NCBI GenBank assembly: GCA_006176705.1
Contig: QRFJ01004829.1
Location: 47,985-111,984, forward strand
Length of the DNA stretch: 64,000 bases
DNA from: Cocos nucifera
Taxonomy: Eukaryota > Streptophyta > Magnoliopsida > Arecales > Arecaceae
Reading direction: 5' to 3'
Each line of letters starts with the position of its first letter. Within the stretch, counting starts at the first letter, position 1. Under the pieces are notes generated by a model. It was not told where the DNA came from and searched no databases. It was given only the letters and a program-made list of their open reading frames with translations. Below are positions 11,445-22,362 of the stretch, one piece after another. Made by a program: the position numbers and the translations under genes.

Positions 11445-12234
11445 TGTAACTCAGGTATGATGCTCTCAAGCCTTGAAAGTACGTAGAGAGAGAGCAAGGA
11501 GTGAATGGAACCAACCATTAAAGACCTTCAGCTAATGCTTGAGTCGAGCCAGCTTGAATCCTGAGAGAGTCGGCTCAAGCTGAAGTCTAGAAAGTGTATC
11601 AGACTGACACACTAGAAGGGCAAGCTTAGTTCCTATTAGAGTCAGCCCGATTAGAAGTCAAGCCGGCTCGGATCCTAAGACAACCAGTACGAGTTACAGA
11701 GCAGAGAGAGATGATTTAGGCTCTCGTAGGAGACATTATAGTCGAGTTGGTTCGACTGCTAACCAAGCCGGCTCGAGCAGTGAATAGAATAGTACGTGGG
11801 TTCTATTCTGACCTAGGATTGGGTTTTATCCTAAGGACTTAGGGCCCTAGTTTGTAAAGTCCTAAGGGGCCAACTATGGATTGGACCAGGGATTAGTCAA
11901 ATGGGTGTGTGCATATGAGACATGAATGTACATTGGCTCGGGGAGTGCATCATATTAGGTTAGCTAAGAAAATTTTTTGGGTTAGATCAATTTGATCAGG
12001 TATGTATACTCTGTATTAAGTTTGTAAATTAACACGAATGAAATACAAGCTCTTTTTCTCTAAAAATAATCTCTTCCTCTCTCGTTCTCCCTCTCTTCTC
12101 CTCGCCCTAGGGTTTTCTAGGGTTTGATTGGACGGCCATCTATTTTGTCGAATCCATGTTGCTGTCTCTACAATCATCAAGTAGCAAGGATAGTTTCCAA
12201 CAGATTGGTATCTGAGCAGCCATCTAGAATAATA
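11445..12234 (+). repeat. 3' LTR of H
   Basis: Pairs with 6438-7231 along its length with many substitutions, indicating an old insertion. It contains the same internal primer-like motif (ttggtatctgagc, 12205-12217) that the 5' LTR carries. The target duplication GTTGC follows at 12235-12239. Confidence 0.88.
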
Positions 12235-12239
12235 GTTGC

Positions 12240-12560
12240 CATATCTTATAGGCTATTTTAAATGGTCTTAAGCTTAAAGCAATATTTGTCTCAATAGAAC
12301 TCAAGATCTAAGTGATAATTCTAGCATTCTTTATTTTCTATTGACCTCTTTCTTTATTATCTTGAGGCTTTGGTACAGCACCATCAAGAATTCCTAAGAT
12401 ATCCTTGCCTTTAACAAAAGTATGAAACAAAAATTTCCAAAAAGCATAATTTTTTTTATTGAATTTAATAGATATTGTATCTAATTTATCAGATTCTATC
12501 TTATCAAAAAATCAAGCAACCAGATTTATGAGAACAAATGTGTAGATAACACCTGATAGT
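12240..12560 (-). pseudogene. Copia element I, N-terminal gag remnant
   Basis: Reading the minus strand from about 12500: phrases SIKFNKKNYAFWKF, FVKGKDILGILDGAVPKP and LSLRPFKIAYKIW are the N-terminal UBN2-type gag of plant copia elements. They join directly, once H and its duplication are removed, to LKKVHSQTNQ at 6426. Two stops (about 12329 and 12296) interrupt. The start codon was not identified with confidence. Confidence 0.85.
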
Positions 12561-12656
12561 TGAAGGTAATGAAGAACAAACACAAGCACGATCCTTGAGT
12601 GATAATCATATGCTAATGTTATTAATCCTCAATAGAACTCATACGAATCTCAAATG

Positions 12657-12668
12657 GCTTTGATACCA
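12657..12668 (-). other. Primer-binding site of I
   Basis: On the minus strand TGGTATCAAAGC directly follows the LTR end TTTTGTCA, consistent with an initiator-Met tRNA primer and with I being a copia element read leftwards. Confidence 0.75.
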
Positions 12669-13081
12669 TGACAAAATTGGTGATCATTATTTTATTCCTT
12701 TTCTCCAAGCAAAGGTTAATATTTAAGTACAATGAGCCACAAAAATGGTAAGTGTGGCTACACAAAAGTAGGCTACAAAAAATGATAAGTGTGGCTATAA
12801 AAAAGTGGTAAGTGGGGCTATACAAAAATGATAAACAACCATGAAATATATATAATAAGAAGAAAAAAATTAGAGAATATTCAAAAATAGCTTTGGTGAT
12901 TATGACAAATTCTCTTGATTGTTGAGATTATAGTTGATCCTTAATTGCTGAGATCTTAGCTTGATCTATCCTTGCTATCCTTCTTGGCTTGATTCTATGA
13001 GATCATAGTAGCAATATGATTTTGGTTTATTCTACCAAATTGGCTAATTGATTGCTAAGATCTTGGCTTATTTTATTCACA
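12669..13081 (-). repeat. 5' LTR of copia element I
   Basis: The LTR end next to the primer site is firm (plus-strand start TGACAAAATTGG). The outer edge at about 13081 (plus ...attcaca) is a guess based on the terminal CA and a plausible 0.4-kb size. The 3' LTR is not in the window, so it cannot be confirmed. A minus-strand TATA box lies at 12846-12858. The 12900-13080 segment repeats a motif of the type 'attgctgagatcttagcttgat' in degenerate form. Confidence 0.55.
12741..12830. repeat. Short degenerate tandem repeat in LTR of I
   Basis: Three imperfect copies of a unit of the form aaaatggtaagtgtggctac occur at about 12741-12762, 12777-12799 and 12800-12824, just upstream or downstream of the LTR TATA box depending on strand. 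Such arrays near LTR promoters are often regulatory, but nothing here proves it. Confidence 0.7.
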
Positions 13082-14075
13082 GAAGGTTGCGCTCAAATGG
13101 TGGCTTTAATGTTGCACTCCAACCTGAAACACTATAGACATAGAAAGTTTACCTATTGGAGAGTGTCCGATGGAAAACCTTCCAATGCCTAAGTTGGACT
13201 AAACTATTAAAGAACAAAAAAAAAGGTGTTGCGAAAGTGATAGAGTGACAATATTAGGGGAATGAAAGAATACCTACTGAACTAGAAAAACTTACTAGGT
13301 GGGCCATCTAAAAGTGACTTATATAAGTGAGAGCAAGTGCTCATCGCCAAAGAAATTAGACATGCCTATCGGTGATTTTTGGTAACAAATCATGCCTCGT
13401 TAGAAGGTCATGCCCTTTCATTTTGCCCATGCATCTCATTTATGCAAATCACTCATTCATCATATGATTATGGATACCATTTCTGATTGTGGCCAAGTTG
13501 TCGCTAATGGAAGGAAGTTTTTGAAATTTGATGGACTCTCCGCCTGCTTCTATGTTGACCAAGACCTTTATTGGTCAGCTTATGGCTTCAAGATGAGCTT
13601 ACATTGATCAATTTGTCATGTCAGCTTTGGTCATTTCTAAGGTATATCAAATATCCTCATTTGTTTTCCCCACCATTAATATTAAGATGCACAACTATGA
13701 ATGGCTAAGGTTGATTTCCTGGATAATTCTTAATATTTTTGGGTGAATCAAAGATACTCTATGCTTCCCTCAATGCAAATGAGTGCCGGGGTTCTACTCA
13801 TATTTAGCAAATTAGTAGAAACAAGCGTCAGTCAACTAATAAGCCAGAAATCTACTAGGTGCCATGCCAAACTTAACTTATTTTGCTTTGTTGGATGGAT
13901 CTTAGATCCCAAATTGTTAGGTAATCAATATGATGAACAAGTGAGGTAAACAAATAGTTTGCTTGTAGGGGATTTGAAGTAATGATGTCCAACTATCATG
14001 TTAACTAATCATTTGGTAACAAAAACTCAAGTTTCTAAGATATAAGCAAACAATGTACATCAAATCTTAATACTT
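13082..14075. other. Unassigned sequence, possibly an old LTR
   Basis: About 1 kb without coding motifs. The plus strand has a TATA-like acttatataagtg (13317-13329) and a segment around 13130-13210 that looks like LTR promoter sequence, but I find no partner copy, terminal repeats or primer site. Short open frames here (65 and 68 codons) show no domain, use non-standard starts and are probably chance. Confidence 0.3.
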
Positions 14076-14246
14076 GTTGAGAAAAATGTCTCAAATTCTG
14101 CTATAATAAGCCCATAATGAGGTCCAAAATGACGAATAGAGTCCAACAAACACAAGAACATCCTAATCAGAGTCCAAATGGTGAAAATATGCATGAAGAA
14201 GCATGCGGAGCCATTGGTCGAGACCCATAGATCGGCGTAGGATGAA
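14076..14246 (+). repeat. Left piece of a GC-rich LTR, target of copy A
   Basis: Starts TGTTGAGAAAAATGTC, a typical start of a plant gypsy LTR, and continues through 'aataagcccataatgagg' and 'gagtccaacaaacacaag'. It is cut at GCAGG (14247-14251) by copia copy A and resumes at 24647. No second LTR of this family is in the window, so the class (Del/Tekay-like gypsy) is inferred from general appearance only. Confidence 0.45.
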
Positions 14247-14251
14247 GCAGG
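14247..14251. repeat. Left target-site duplication of copy A
   Basis: GCAGG, identical to 24647-24651. This fixes both ends of element A exactly. Confidence 0.95.
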
Positions 14252-16533
14252 TGAAGGAAAATCCTGATTTCCCGATCCAGGTTCATTCAGATCTGATCAG
14301 ATCAAGAGATATATTTCAAAAAAAAATTTCTTGATCTCAATCAGATCTTGATATGTTTCAAATCTGATTATTATTATTTTAGAAATCAAAATAAAATCAG
14401 ATAAATTAAATTAGATTTAACTTACCTTGATATGGGTAATCCTATTACCCGTTGATGATCCTGTATGCAGCGAAAGGTTCTGGATCTAGCCACGCAAGTG
14501 CCTGACCTCTACCGATATCCACTTAGACTAGATCTAGAGATCCTCTTCTTCTCTATCACATCTCCAAAAATCAGATCTGGATCTGATCTAGAGGATCTTC
14601 AAAACTCCTTTTGAAGATTAGCAGTCGTCCTTTGTAGCAGCGCAGCCTTCTAGCTTTTACTCGCCTTTCTCTTGTCTAGATTGCACCAAAAGGTCCAAAA
14701 CCCTTTTGGATGTGGAGAGGAGAGGGAGAAGGTGGTTTGGCATGGAGGAAGAGGGGAGAGGCAGCCTTGGAGCATGGGGAATTTGATTTTTAATCATCTA
14801 TATGTGTTTGAGTTGGGCGCAGGGTCTTATTTATAGACTAAGCATGATCCAACTCCTCTTCTTCCTAACCAATCACAACCCTTTGTGAAATCAGATCTAA
14901 ATCTGATTGGTGGGAATAGAGTCCCCTGGATTCCTCCTTAGAGGGCGCCAAAGACCAGTCAAAGTTGGTTCTTAGGAGAACTCTAATTGGAATCCAAAAA
15001 GGAGATGGAGTCCCTATCCAATAGGGACTCCTAGGCGTCTCCAACTTGGGCACACGCCTAGGGTGGCGTGCGCCCTCCTCCTTGCTAGGGTCTGGCAAGG
15101 GGACAAGCCCCCACCAGCTCCCCAATAGGTGCGTGATATGTGGTCAAAAGTCAAAGTGTCTATGGTCAACATTTGATCGATCAAAGGTAGACTTTTGACC
15201 AAAGTCAAAGAACAAGAAATGGTAGGTGACCAAAAATGGCAGGTAATGTCTTACAAAATAAGACAACCTTTTCTGACTTGGATAACCTCCAGTTAGACCA
15301 TATGAAGGCCTCTGATTGAGCACAAACTCCTTTGGCTCAGACAGGACAACTTTTTTATGATAGCAAAAGAAGAACGTTAGGTTCAATCGAGTGCTAGCAT
15401 GATTTTCTTGAACCTAATTGAATCTCATTCAGATCAATTGAACTGAACCAATTCAATTGATGATCACCAGATTCAAACTCTTATTTGTGTGATCTAGTTA
15501 GATTTAGTTCTATATGGTAATGGGATATGTCATGATCTCTATCATTGACATCATCGAAACTCCTTTCGATGGATCAGAACTCTTCTGATTCGAACAGCTA
15601 GAATGATCGATCATCTAAATCATTCTAATTGCTCCCAAAATCCACCAGTGACACCTAGCAGTATATGGTGGCAACCCATCAGAGCTGAATGTGAACCTCT
15701 TGGTGCAGCTACCTGTGTGATTAAGTTCTTCTATCTTGAGCCCCGATCAGATTAGGGTTAAGGTGAACTCGTCAAACCCTAGTTTCTATCATATGATGTA
15801 ATCATTCGATTCAAGTCCGATGTGAAAATCTAAATAGAAACTCTTTCTATTATTTCACTCTATCATGGCCATGGGCTTCTGGACTTGATTCTCATGATCA
15901 TCATAGGGCTGCTCCTCTACCACCGAGGTAGATAGATTCCATCTTGATGCTATCCAGTTCCTACAATGAACATGCTATAGCCAACATACACCTCAGGATT
16001 CCATATGGCTAGGAGACCGAGTAATGGTGTAGTCAAACTATAACACCCTCAAGGTGAACTATCGATGCACCTCAGGTCAAAGAACCAGACACACTACTAC
16101 AGCATCGAGTCAGTCATTGATGAGAAGGTAGACTCCCTAATGACTACTCGAGGTGGTCACGCTCAGTGCCCTCATTCTCTAACGAGTATCTATACTCTCG
16201 CTCTGGTGTCTCCACACCGTAGACTCAAGACTCATCTACTAAAGAGAAGCGATTGTACACCAACCTTCCGGATCAATCACCATCCTCGTGATGATCCTAT
16301 GGTCGGGAGCATTTTATGAGTTAACAATGATTATTCATGTCTTAAATTTTCAACTCTTGAAAATATGAATTATCATTACCATTAACTCAAAGGATGTATC
16401 ACAGACACTAAATACACATATGTGATAGAAAATAACTCCATTTTATTGATATTAGTCAAAATTATAATTTTGCCCTTAGAAGTGTATTACAAGTGTCAGC
16501 CAATTCTGGCTTCTAGGGCACATATATCTAACA
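14252..16533 (-). repeat. 3' LTR of copy A
   Basis: The LTR is 2282 bp and, in element orientation, starts TGTTAGATATATGTGCCC and ends GATTTTCCTTCA. It pairs with 22365-24646. The minus-strand TATA box (plus cttatttatagac, about 14830-14842) is retained. An 84-codon antisense frame (16065-16319) and part of a second are open on the plus strand, but see the rejected list. Confidence 0.95.
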
Positions 16534-16546
16534 ATCTCCCACTTGT
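16534..16546 (-). other. Polypurine tract of copy A
   Basis: On the minus strand ACAAGTGGGAGAT precedes the 3' LTR. The RNase H frame runs through it, and its stop is the TAG of the LTR start TGTTAG. Copy D stops earlier, so this read-through comes from a one-base insertion in A. Confidence 0.85.
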
Positions 16547-17358
16547 CCTAAAGTCCAATTGGCTACAAGTCTAAGTCCCATCTTCTCAAGGTGGGCTTCG
16601 ATCTTCTGCTGGCCCAACGGCTTTGTAAGTGGGTCTACCACATTGTCTGTGGAGTTGACTCTCTTGACCTCGATGTAACCCTTCTCGAGGTAATCACGGA
16701 TGAGGTGGTATCGCCGCTCAATATGCTTGGATTTCTGGTGAGACCTTGGCTCCTTAGCAAGGGCTATGGCACCATTATTATCACAGTATAGAGGAATGGC
16801 ATCTGATGGCATTACTCTAATTTCTGCAGCAAACTTCTTATACCAGAATGCTTCCTTCACAGCCTCTGATGCAGCGATATATTCTGCTTCCATGGTGGAA
16901 TTTGCTATCACCATTTTCTTGAAACTCTTCCAGCTGACAGCACCACCATTGCACACAAACAGACTCCCAGATGTCGACTTTCGATCATCTATATCGGACA
17001 TGAAATCCGAGTCTGTGTATCCCTGGACTTGGAGTTCTCCATTACCAAAGACCAACATCATATCCTTAGTTCTTCTTAAGTACTTAAGGATACATTTCAC
17101 AGAAGTTCAGTATTCTTCACCTGGATTTGACTGATATCTGCTTGTGACACTCACAGCATGGGCTATATCAGGTCGTGTACATAGCATGGCATACATGAGG
17201 CTCCCTATTGCAGAAGCATAAGGGATCTTGCTCATGCGTTCTATTTCCTCAGGTGTGCTGGGGCACATCTTCTTGGAAAGATGAATACCATGTCTGAAGG
17301 ATATTAATCCCCTCTTAGAGTTTTCCATACTAAACCTCTTTAGTACTATGTACATCTT
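16534..17358 (-). pseudogene. RT connection and RNase H of copy A
   Basis: In reading order: the connection region with IPYASAIGSLMYAM and CTRPDIAHAVSVTSRYQ (17107-17355), then RNase H. Catalytic residues are all visible: Asp in YTDSDFMSD (about 17035), Glu in TMEAEYIAA (about 16890) and Asp in YCDNNGAIALAK (about 16780), followed by HIERRYHLIRDYLEKGYIEVKR and the C-terminal DPLTKPLGQQKIEAHL. A TGG-to-TGA stop (about 17104) separates the two parts, and a 6-bp in-frame deletion is seen after MYI. Apart from that the RNase H would be intact. Confidence 0.92.
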
Positions 17359-18264
17359 TTATGAAAGTTCTAGCATCCTATTCGGTCTATCCCTATAGAC
17401 CTTAATTCCTAGAATAAAGGATGCTTCGCCTAGGTCTTTCATGGAGAATTCCTTGGACAACCATATTTTGACTGTTGTTAACATGGGAATATCATTCCCA
17501 ATAAGGAGGATGTCATCCACGTACAATACGAGGAAGACAACAATGCTCCCACTGACCCTTTTGAAAACACACGGTTCCTCTTCATTTTTGATGAAACCAA
17601 ACATTTTGATCATATCATTGAAACGAGTCTTCCAGCTCCAAGATGCTTGCTTAAGTTCATATATGGACCTTTGCAGCATGCAAATCTTGTGATCAGTATC
17701 ACTGGATGTGAAACCTAGCGACTGTTCCATATAGATATCTTCCTCAAGATATCCATTCAAGAACATCGTTTTTACGTCCATTTGCCATATTTCATAATCA
17801 AAATAGGCTACAATGGCAAGCAATGTGCGGATGGATTTTAGCATAGCCACTGGAAAAAAGGTATCCTGATAATCAATGCCTTCACGTTGACTATAACCTT
17901 TTGCCACTAGTCTAGCCTTGAATGTCTCTACATTTCCATCTGCACCAATCTTTCTCTTGAAGATCCATTTACACCCAATAGGTACTATACCTTCTGGTGG
18001 ATCTACCAAGGTCCAGACTTGGTTTGAGTGCATCGAGTCAATTTCTGACTACATTGCCTCTAGCCATTTCTCGGAGTCGATATCTGATATCGCCTCATTG
18101 TAGGTTTTGGGATCATCACCATGAGCACCATTGCCTACGAGGAACATTTCTTCTACTTCCTCTGAAATAATACCTAAGTATCTCTCAAGGGGATGGGAAA
18201 CTCTTTCCGATCTACAAGGTGGAGGAGGTAGTGTTCTTATTAGCTCAACCTGATTTGATTCCAA
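17359..18264 (-). pseudogene. Reverse transcriptase of copy A
   Basis: The largest uninterrupted stretch (17359-18033, 224 codons) spans most of the catalytic RT: VPIGCKWIFKRK, FKARLVAKGYSQREG, QMDVKTMFLNGYLEED, the YVDD box in VLYVDDILLIGND (about 17520) and MKDLGEASFILGIKVYRD. Two residues usually Ala and Pro are changed (KTMFLNG, MEQSLGF). A stop at about 18048 separates it from the linker ending DSEKWLEAM. The downstream stop at 17359-17361 (TAA) has a counterpart TAG at the same codon in copy D. Confidence 0.93.
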
Positions 18265-18342
18265 TTGGTCCTTAGCTCATTGTACTTGTGAGACTTTCTC
18301 ATCAAGCTTGATCTACCTTCCAATGCCGCTATCTTGAATAAA

Positions 18343-19250
18343 CTATTTTTCAAGAAAGATGGCATGTCGACTCACAATCACATTGTGGTCTTCTGGAATG
18401 TAGAAATAGTATCCTAATGACTCTTTAGGATATCCTATGAATCGAGCTCTAAAGGACCTAAACTCTAACTTGTCCGCTTGTTGTCTTTTGACATGAGCCA
18501 GACAACCCCAAATTCTGAGATGACTCAGACTTGGTTTCTTACCATGCCATATCTCATACGGTGTGGTAGGAATGGTTTTAGAGGAAACCCTATTCAGTAG
18601 ATAAATTGAAGTTAACAATGAGTGTCCCCAAAGGAAATCAGAGAGGTCTGTGAAGCTCATCATGGATCGAACCATATCTAATAGGGTCCGATTTCTCCGT
18701 TCTGAAACTCCATTGAGTTGAGGTGTTCCTGATGGAGTCCATTGAGAGACTATGCCATTTTCCTTAAGATAGTCTAGGAATTCTCGGCTAAGGTATTCAC
18801 CTCCTCGATCTGATCGAAGAACCTTAATGGATTTTTTAGTTTATTTTTCTACTTCATGTCTGAATTCTTTGAACTTTTCAAAAGCTTCAGACTTATGTCT
18901 CATAAGATACATATACCCATACCTAGATAGATCATCGGTAAAGGTAATGAACTAGAAAAAATTACCTCAGTCGGCACATCAAATGGGCCGCACACATCAG
19001 TATGTACTAGGGTAAGGAGATCTGTGGCCCTCTTCCCATGTCCAACAAAAGGGAGTTTAGTCATTTTGCCTTGAAGACAAGATTCACAAGTTGGATATGA
19101 CTCGGAAGTCAATGGACTCAATAGCCCATTTTTCTTCAATTTGCTGATCCTATCTTCTGCTATATGACCTAATCTCAGGTGCCATAGATACCTATCATTT
19201 GGACTATCCCTAGGTCATTTGGCATTCACGTTTTGCTCGATAGTTAGAAT
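18343..19250 (-). pseudogene. Integrase of copy A
   Basis: The pre-integrase part reads YLWHLRLGHIAEDRI with CESCLQGK as the Cys pair of the zinc site (about 19070). The core shows HTDVCGPFDV (first Asp, about 19000), RSDRGGEYLS (second Asp, about 18800) and the Glu in the NGVSERRNRTLLDMV motif (about 18700). The C-terminal part runs through RIWGCLAHVKR and FIGYPKESLGYYFY to a TAG at 18343-18345 that is shared with D, E and J. A frameshift near 18965 and a TAA at 18841-18843 (shared with D) break it. Confidence 0.92.
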
Positions 19251-19387
19251 AGGTACATCAATATGTAGCTGATAAAGACCATTAATAAGGAAACCATTTG
19301 CAATTTTATTTCTTTCATAAAGAATGTTACAATGGTCCTTAAAGAAGGTAATCACATAGCCTTCTAGTGCTAAGCATGAAACAGAAA

Positions 19388-19660
19388 TCAAATTCCTGCT
19401 AAATTCCTGCTAGCTGCAGGCACATAATAACAGTCTTTTAAAACTAAGTCTAAACCAGATGGTAATCGAAGAGGGTATGTTCCCACGACTACTGCAGCAA
19501 CTCTTGCTTCATTACTGATGCGTTGGATCATGTCTCCATCCCTCAGCCTCCTGCTATCCTCAAGACTCTGCATGGAAGTGCACAGATGAGCACTAGAACC
19601 AGAGTCAAGCATCCAACTGGATGCAGAAGAAATCGTAAGGTTAGACTCAATAACGAGCAT
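19388..19660 (-). pseudogene. Protease of copy A
   Basis: The active site DSGSSAHLC lies at about 19580-19605, followed by LRDGDMIQRI and the conserved LVLKDCYYVPAASRNL near the end. The Asp-Ser-Gly triad is intact. An 11-bp tandem duplication at about 19390-19412 (aaattcctgct twice) shifts the frame just after it. Copy D has lost this whole domain, and copy F retains only its start. Confidence 0.9.
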
Positions 19661-20511
19661 ACCTCTAGAAGGACCTTCCTTCTTGTTCTTCAGGGTGGCC
19701 AGGTAAGTAGGGCAGTTTTGCTTCTAATGGCCATTGCTGTTGCAATGGAAACACTTTTCTTTGACATCAGCCTTTTTCTTCGGCTCCGCCTTCTTCTTCT
19801 TGGCTCCTTCCACCTTTTGCTTTTTCGCAGACTTCTTTTTCTTTCCATAAGACTTTCTCTTAGAAGAAGTCCATTTCATAGCAAGAACTGAGCCTTTAGA
19901 ACCTTTCATAGAAAGCTCAGCGGTGACCAGCATATTCATTAATTCGGTTAAGGAATTTTGAAGTTTATGCATGTGGTAATTCATGATGAATTGCCCATAT
20001 GCATCAGTCAAGGATTGCAGAATAACATCGTTCTGTAGATCCAAGTCCAACTTCACACCAAGCTTCTCAAGCTCTTCCAAGTCCTTGATCATTGTCAGAC
20101 AGTGATCTTGGATTGACTGTCCATCACGCATCTTAGCCTTAAAAAGTCATTTCATAACTTGATATTTGGCTGCGCGACTCTGTTCACCAAACATCTTCTG
20201 TAGGTGAGCCAACATTTGGCGAGCAGTCTTAATATCTTCATGTTGGCGCTGGAGCTCATCAGACATCGAGCCCAACATGTAATACCTGGCCTTATTATCT
20301 TCGTCTATCCATTTCTCCAGAGATGCTCCCTGTTCAATGGATGGACGGGTTGGTAAGGTGGGAGGGTCCTGGTCCAGTACATGGGTTAACTTCTCAAAAC
20401 CCAAAAGTATTTTGTAGTTTCTGAGCCAATCTTTATAATTGGGTCCGATCAGTCTATGTGTGTCCAGGATACGTGCCAATGCGTTGGACGCAGATATTTT
20501 TCTGTAGAGAG
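19661..20511 (-). pseudogene. Gag of copy A, shared internal stop and no ATG
   Basis: The frame opens at about 20511 (LTLYRKISASN) without a Met. It continues ARILDTHRL, NYKDWLRN, HVLDQDPPTLP and ARYYMLGSMSDELQ to an in-frame TGA at 20147-20149, then on in the same frame through MRDGQSIQDHC, DAYGQFIMNYHMHKL and a Lys-rich stretch (about 19770-19870). The zinc knuckle CFHCNSNGH (about 19722-19757) ends in a TAG (19721-19723) where Trp is expected; the last Cys follows in frame (KQNC). The TGA occurs at the identical codon in D, E and F. Gag packages element RNA in the cytoplasm. Confidence 0.88.
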
Positions 20512-21702
20512 TTAAAGATTCTAGTTAGATATTGTAATTTTGACTTGACCAATTTATTTAGGAATTTTATTTTTTAAATAAATTAGCTCCCACTATTTTC
20601 TCGGATCCCTACACTCCCTCTGTAGAGATGCAAAAATCTCCATAATTAATGATTTCTAATGGGTGGTGCAGTCTCACCAACTGACTCATCACCTCACCTA
20701 ATAGTTATTGATGATGGGTTAGCCAATGAGTGAACAACTCTTGTCAATGATTCTCTAATCATGGTGCACCTAAACTTGGTCTCTAATTCATGAATCTCAC
20801 CATATCCAGAATATTGATCCACTCCTTAGTTAAGTCAGATCCACCATTTGCATAGGCTATGTTCCTAATTGAGTCTCTCACCGTATCCAAAATATTGAGC
20901 CCAACTCATCCTCCAGCCCATAGCATCCAATGCCTAATAGACATGGTTGCGTCTTCCCGATGCAACTGAGCCACTGTATCCAGTCGAGAACAATCAACCC
21001 TGGGAAGGGCTCGCACGTCTACAATGGTGGAAGACCTCAGACTTAATCTTTTCTTAGGGAGAATTGATTCAGGTCTCATTAAACTAGACTTGTCATAGTC
21101 ATAACAATTATGACTAACCTAGTAGCATGGGTTAGCTCGGATTATTGACCACCTCAGATCAGAACTATGTCAACATATATGGCCAGGTAAGTGAGATCGG
21201 TGGAAGGAATATGCCATTAACTCGTATAAGAACGCATTCAGGTCGAGTAGCTTTCAATTAAAAACCAGTCGATCGTATGTGCCAAACTTACCTTAGACAC
21301 CAATTTGTTGAGCCAGAACCAATTGAGTTAGCCTACAATCCAGACTCTAACCTCTGAGCCTAATTAGGTCTTGCTTGATCGTGACTCGATCTTGACCCAG
21401 ACTTAATCCTATTAGGCTGGTCAATTTAAGCATTGTTGATCCCATCTAACCAACTCTTGATTCAGTTTGATCAACCGCTTAGACCTAATTAAGCTACCCA
21501 AGCGAACCCAGTATTATGAATATGTCTTAGATCTGAAATTCTTAATTTTAGACCTAATTGATATTCCATAATCTTAATTTTTAATTAAGTAGTGTTCATA
21601 AACAAAATATGCACAATAAATCCTAGGGTTTCAGGATCTAGGATTTTGCAGAAAGTAAGTTTTGGATTTCTGATTAAGGATAAACACGCAGCACCCCTAC
21701 AC

Positions 21703-21765
21703 ATCATAAGAACACCCCATCGAATGGAAAGAGAGGGCCTTTAAATCCTTCTTTGTTCTTATGAC
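21703..21765 (-). other. Leader stem-loop, copy A
   Basis: Arms at 21754-21765 (5' arm on the minus strand, GTCATAAGAACA) and 21703-21714 (TGTTCTTATGAT) form 11 Watson-Crick pairs plus one G-U. The enclosed loop contains a short CCAT/ATGG hairpin. Equivalent structures occur in D, E and F with compensatory changes. Confidence 0.7.
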
Positions 21766-22350
21766 CGGATGGCTAAGAGGAACGCCTTAGTCAGGAACAT
21801 GCAATACTACAAAATAATTTTAGATCTATATCATATATCTCATATATAAATTAAATCTAATCATGGCATATTTTGCATACATCTCATGTATCGAATCATG
21901 CATATTTTTAGATCTAAATTATCTCATAATAATCTAAAAAATTAGATTTAAATTGATCTAATCAAAATAAATTCTAATCTAGATAATTATGTAGAACTAT
22001 TCTACAACTAGTCTAGACATGCATCAATCATATCTCATATGATGTTTAAAATTAAATAATTTTATTTGCTATTTTTCAGATGTTATTATAACCATTATAA
22101 TATCAGAATATAGTAAATAAATAGATCTAAAATATGATTTAATCAAATTAAATTAAAAACATGCAAGACTATTCTATAGAACTATTCTATTTTAGAACTA
22201 GTCATGCATATTTTCTAATCTTAGATCCTAATCATTTAATTTTAATTTTTTTTGATTTTAGATCTAATCACATGTCATGTGACATATGAAATCATTTATT
22301 TTCTAATTAAAATAAATTTAAAATTAGATCTAAATACTTTTAGAACCTTG

Positions 22351-22362
22351 GCTCTGATACCA
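22351..22362 (-). other. Primer-binding site of copy A
   Basis: The minus strand reads TGGTATCAGAGC, an exact match to the 3' end complement of initiator-Met tRNA, 2 bp from the LTR. Confidence 0.92.

Larger units (their letters stand above)
6438..12234 (+). mobile_element. Complete Tork/Tnt1-like copia element H
   Basis: A full-length 5.8-kb element flanked by identical 5-bp target duplications GTTGC at 6433-6437 and 12235-12239, inserted in the gag of element I. LTRs of about 790 bp enclose a primer site, gag, protease, integrase, RT and RNase H in the usual copia order, and a purine tract before the 3' LTR. Gag resembles Tnt1-type gag, which places it in the Tork clade by inference. Numerous stops and small frameshifts spread over all domains show it is an old, inactive copy. 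Rejoining the flanks restores the gag reading of element I across the insertion. Confidence 0.9.

Noticed and set aside
13410..13949. Two frames of 65 and 68 codons in the unassigned spacer
   Set aside because: No domain, no conserved copy elsewhere in the window and unremarkable composition; consistent with chance.
22351..22362. tRNA-like matches next to LTRs
   Set aside because: They are 12-nt primer-binding sites, not tRNA genes; no cloverleaf surrounds them.
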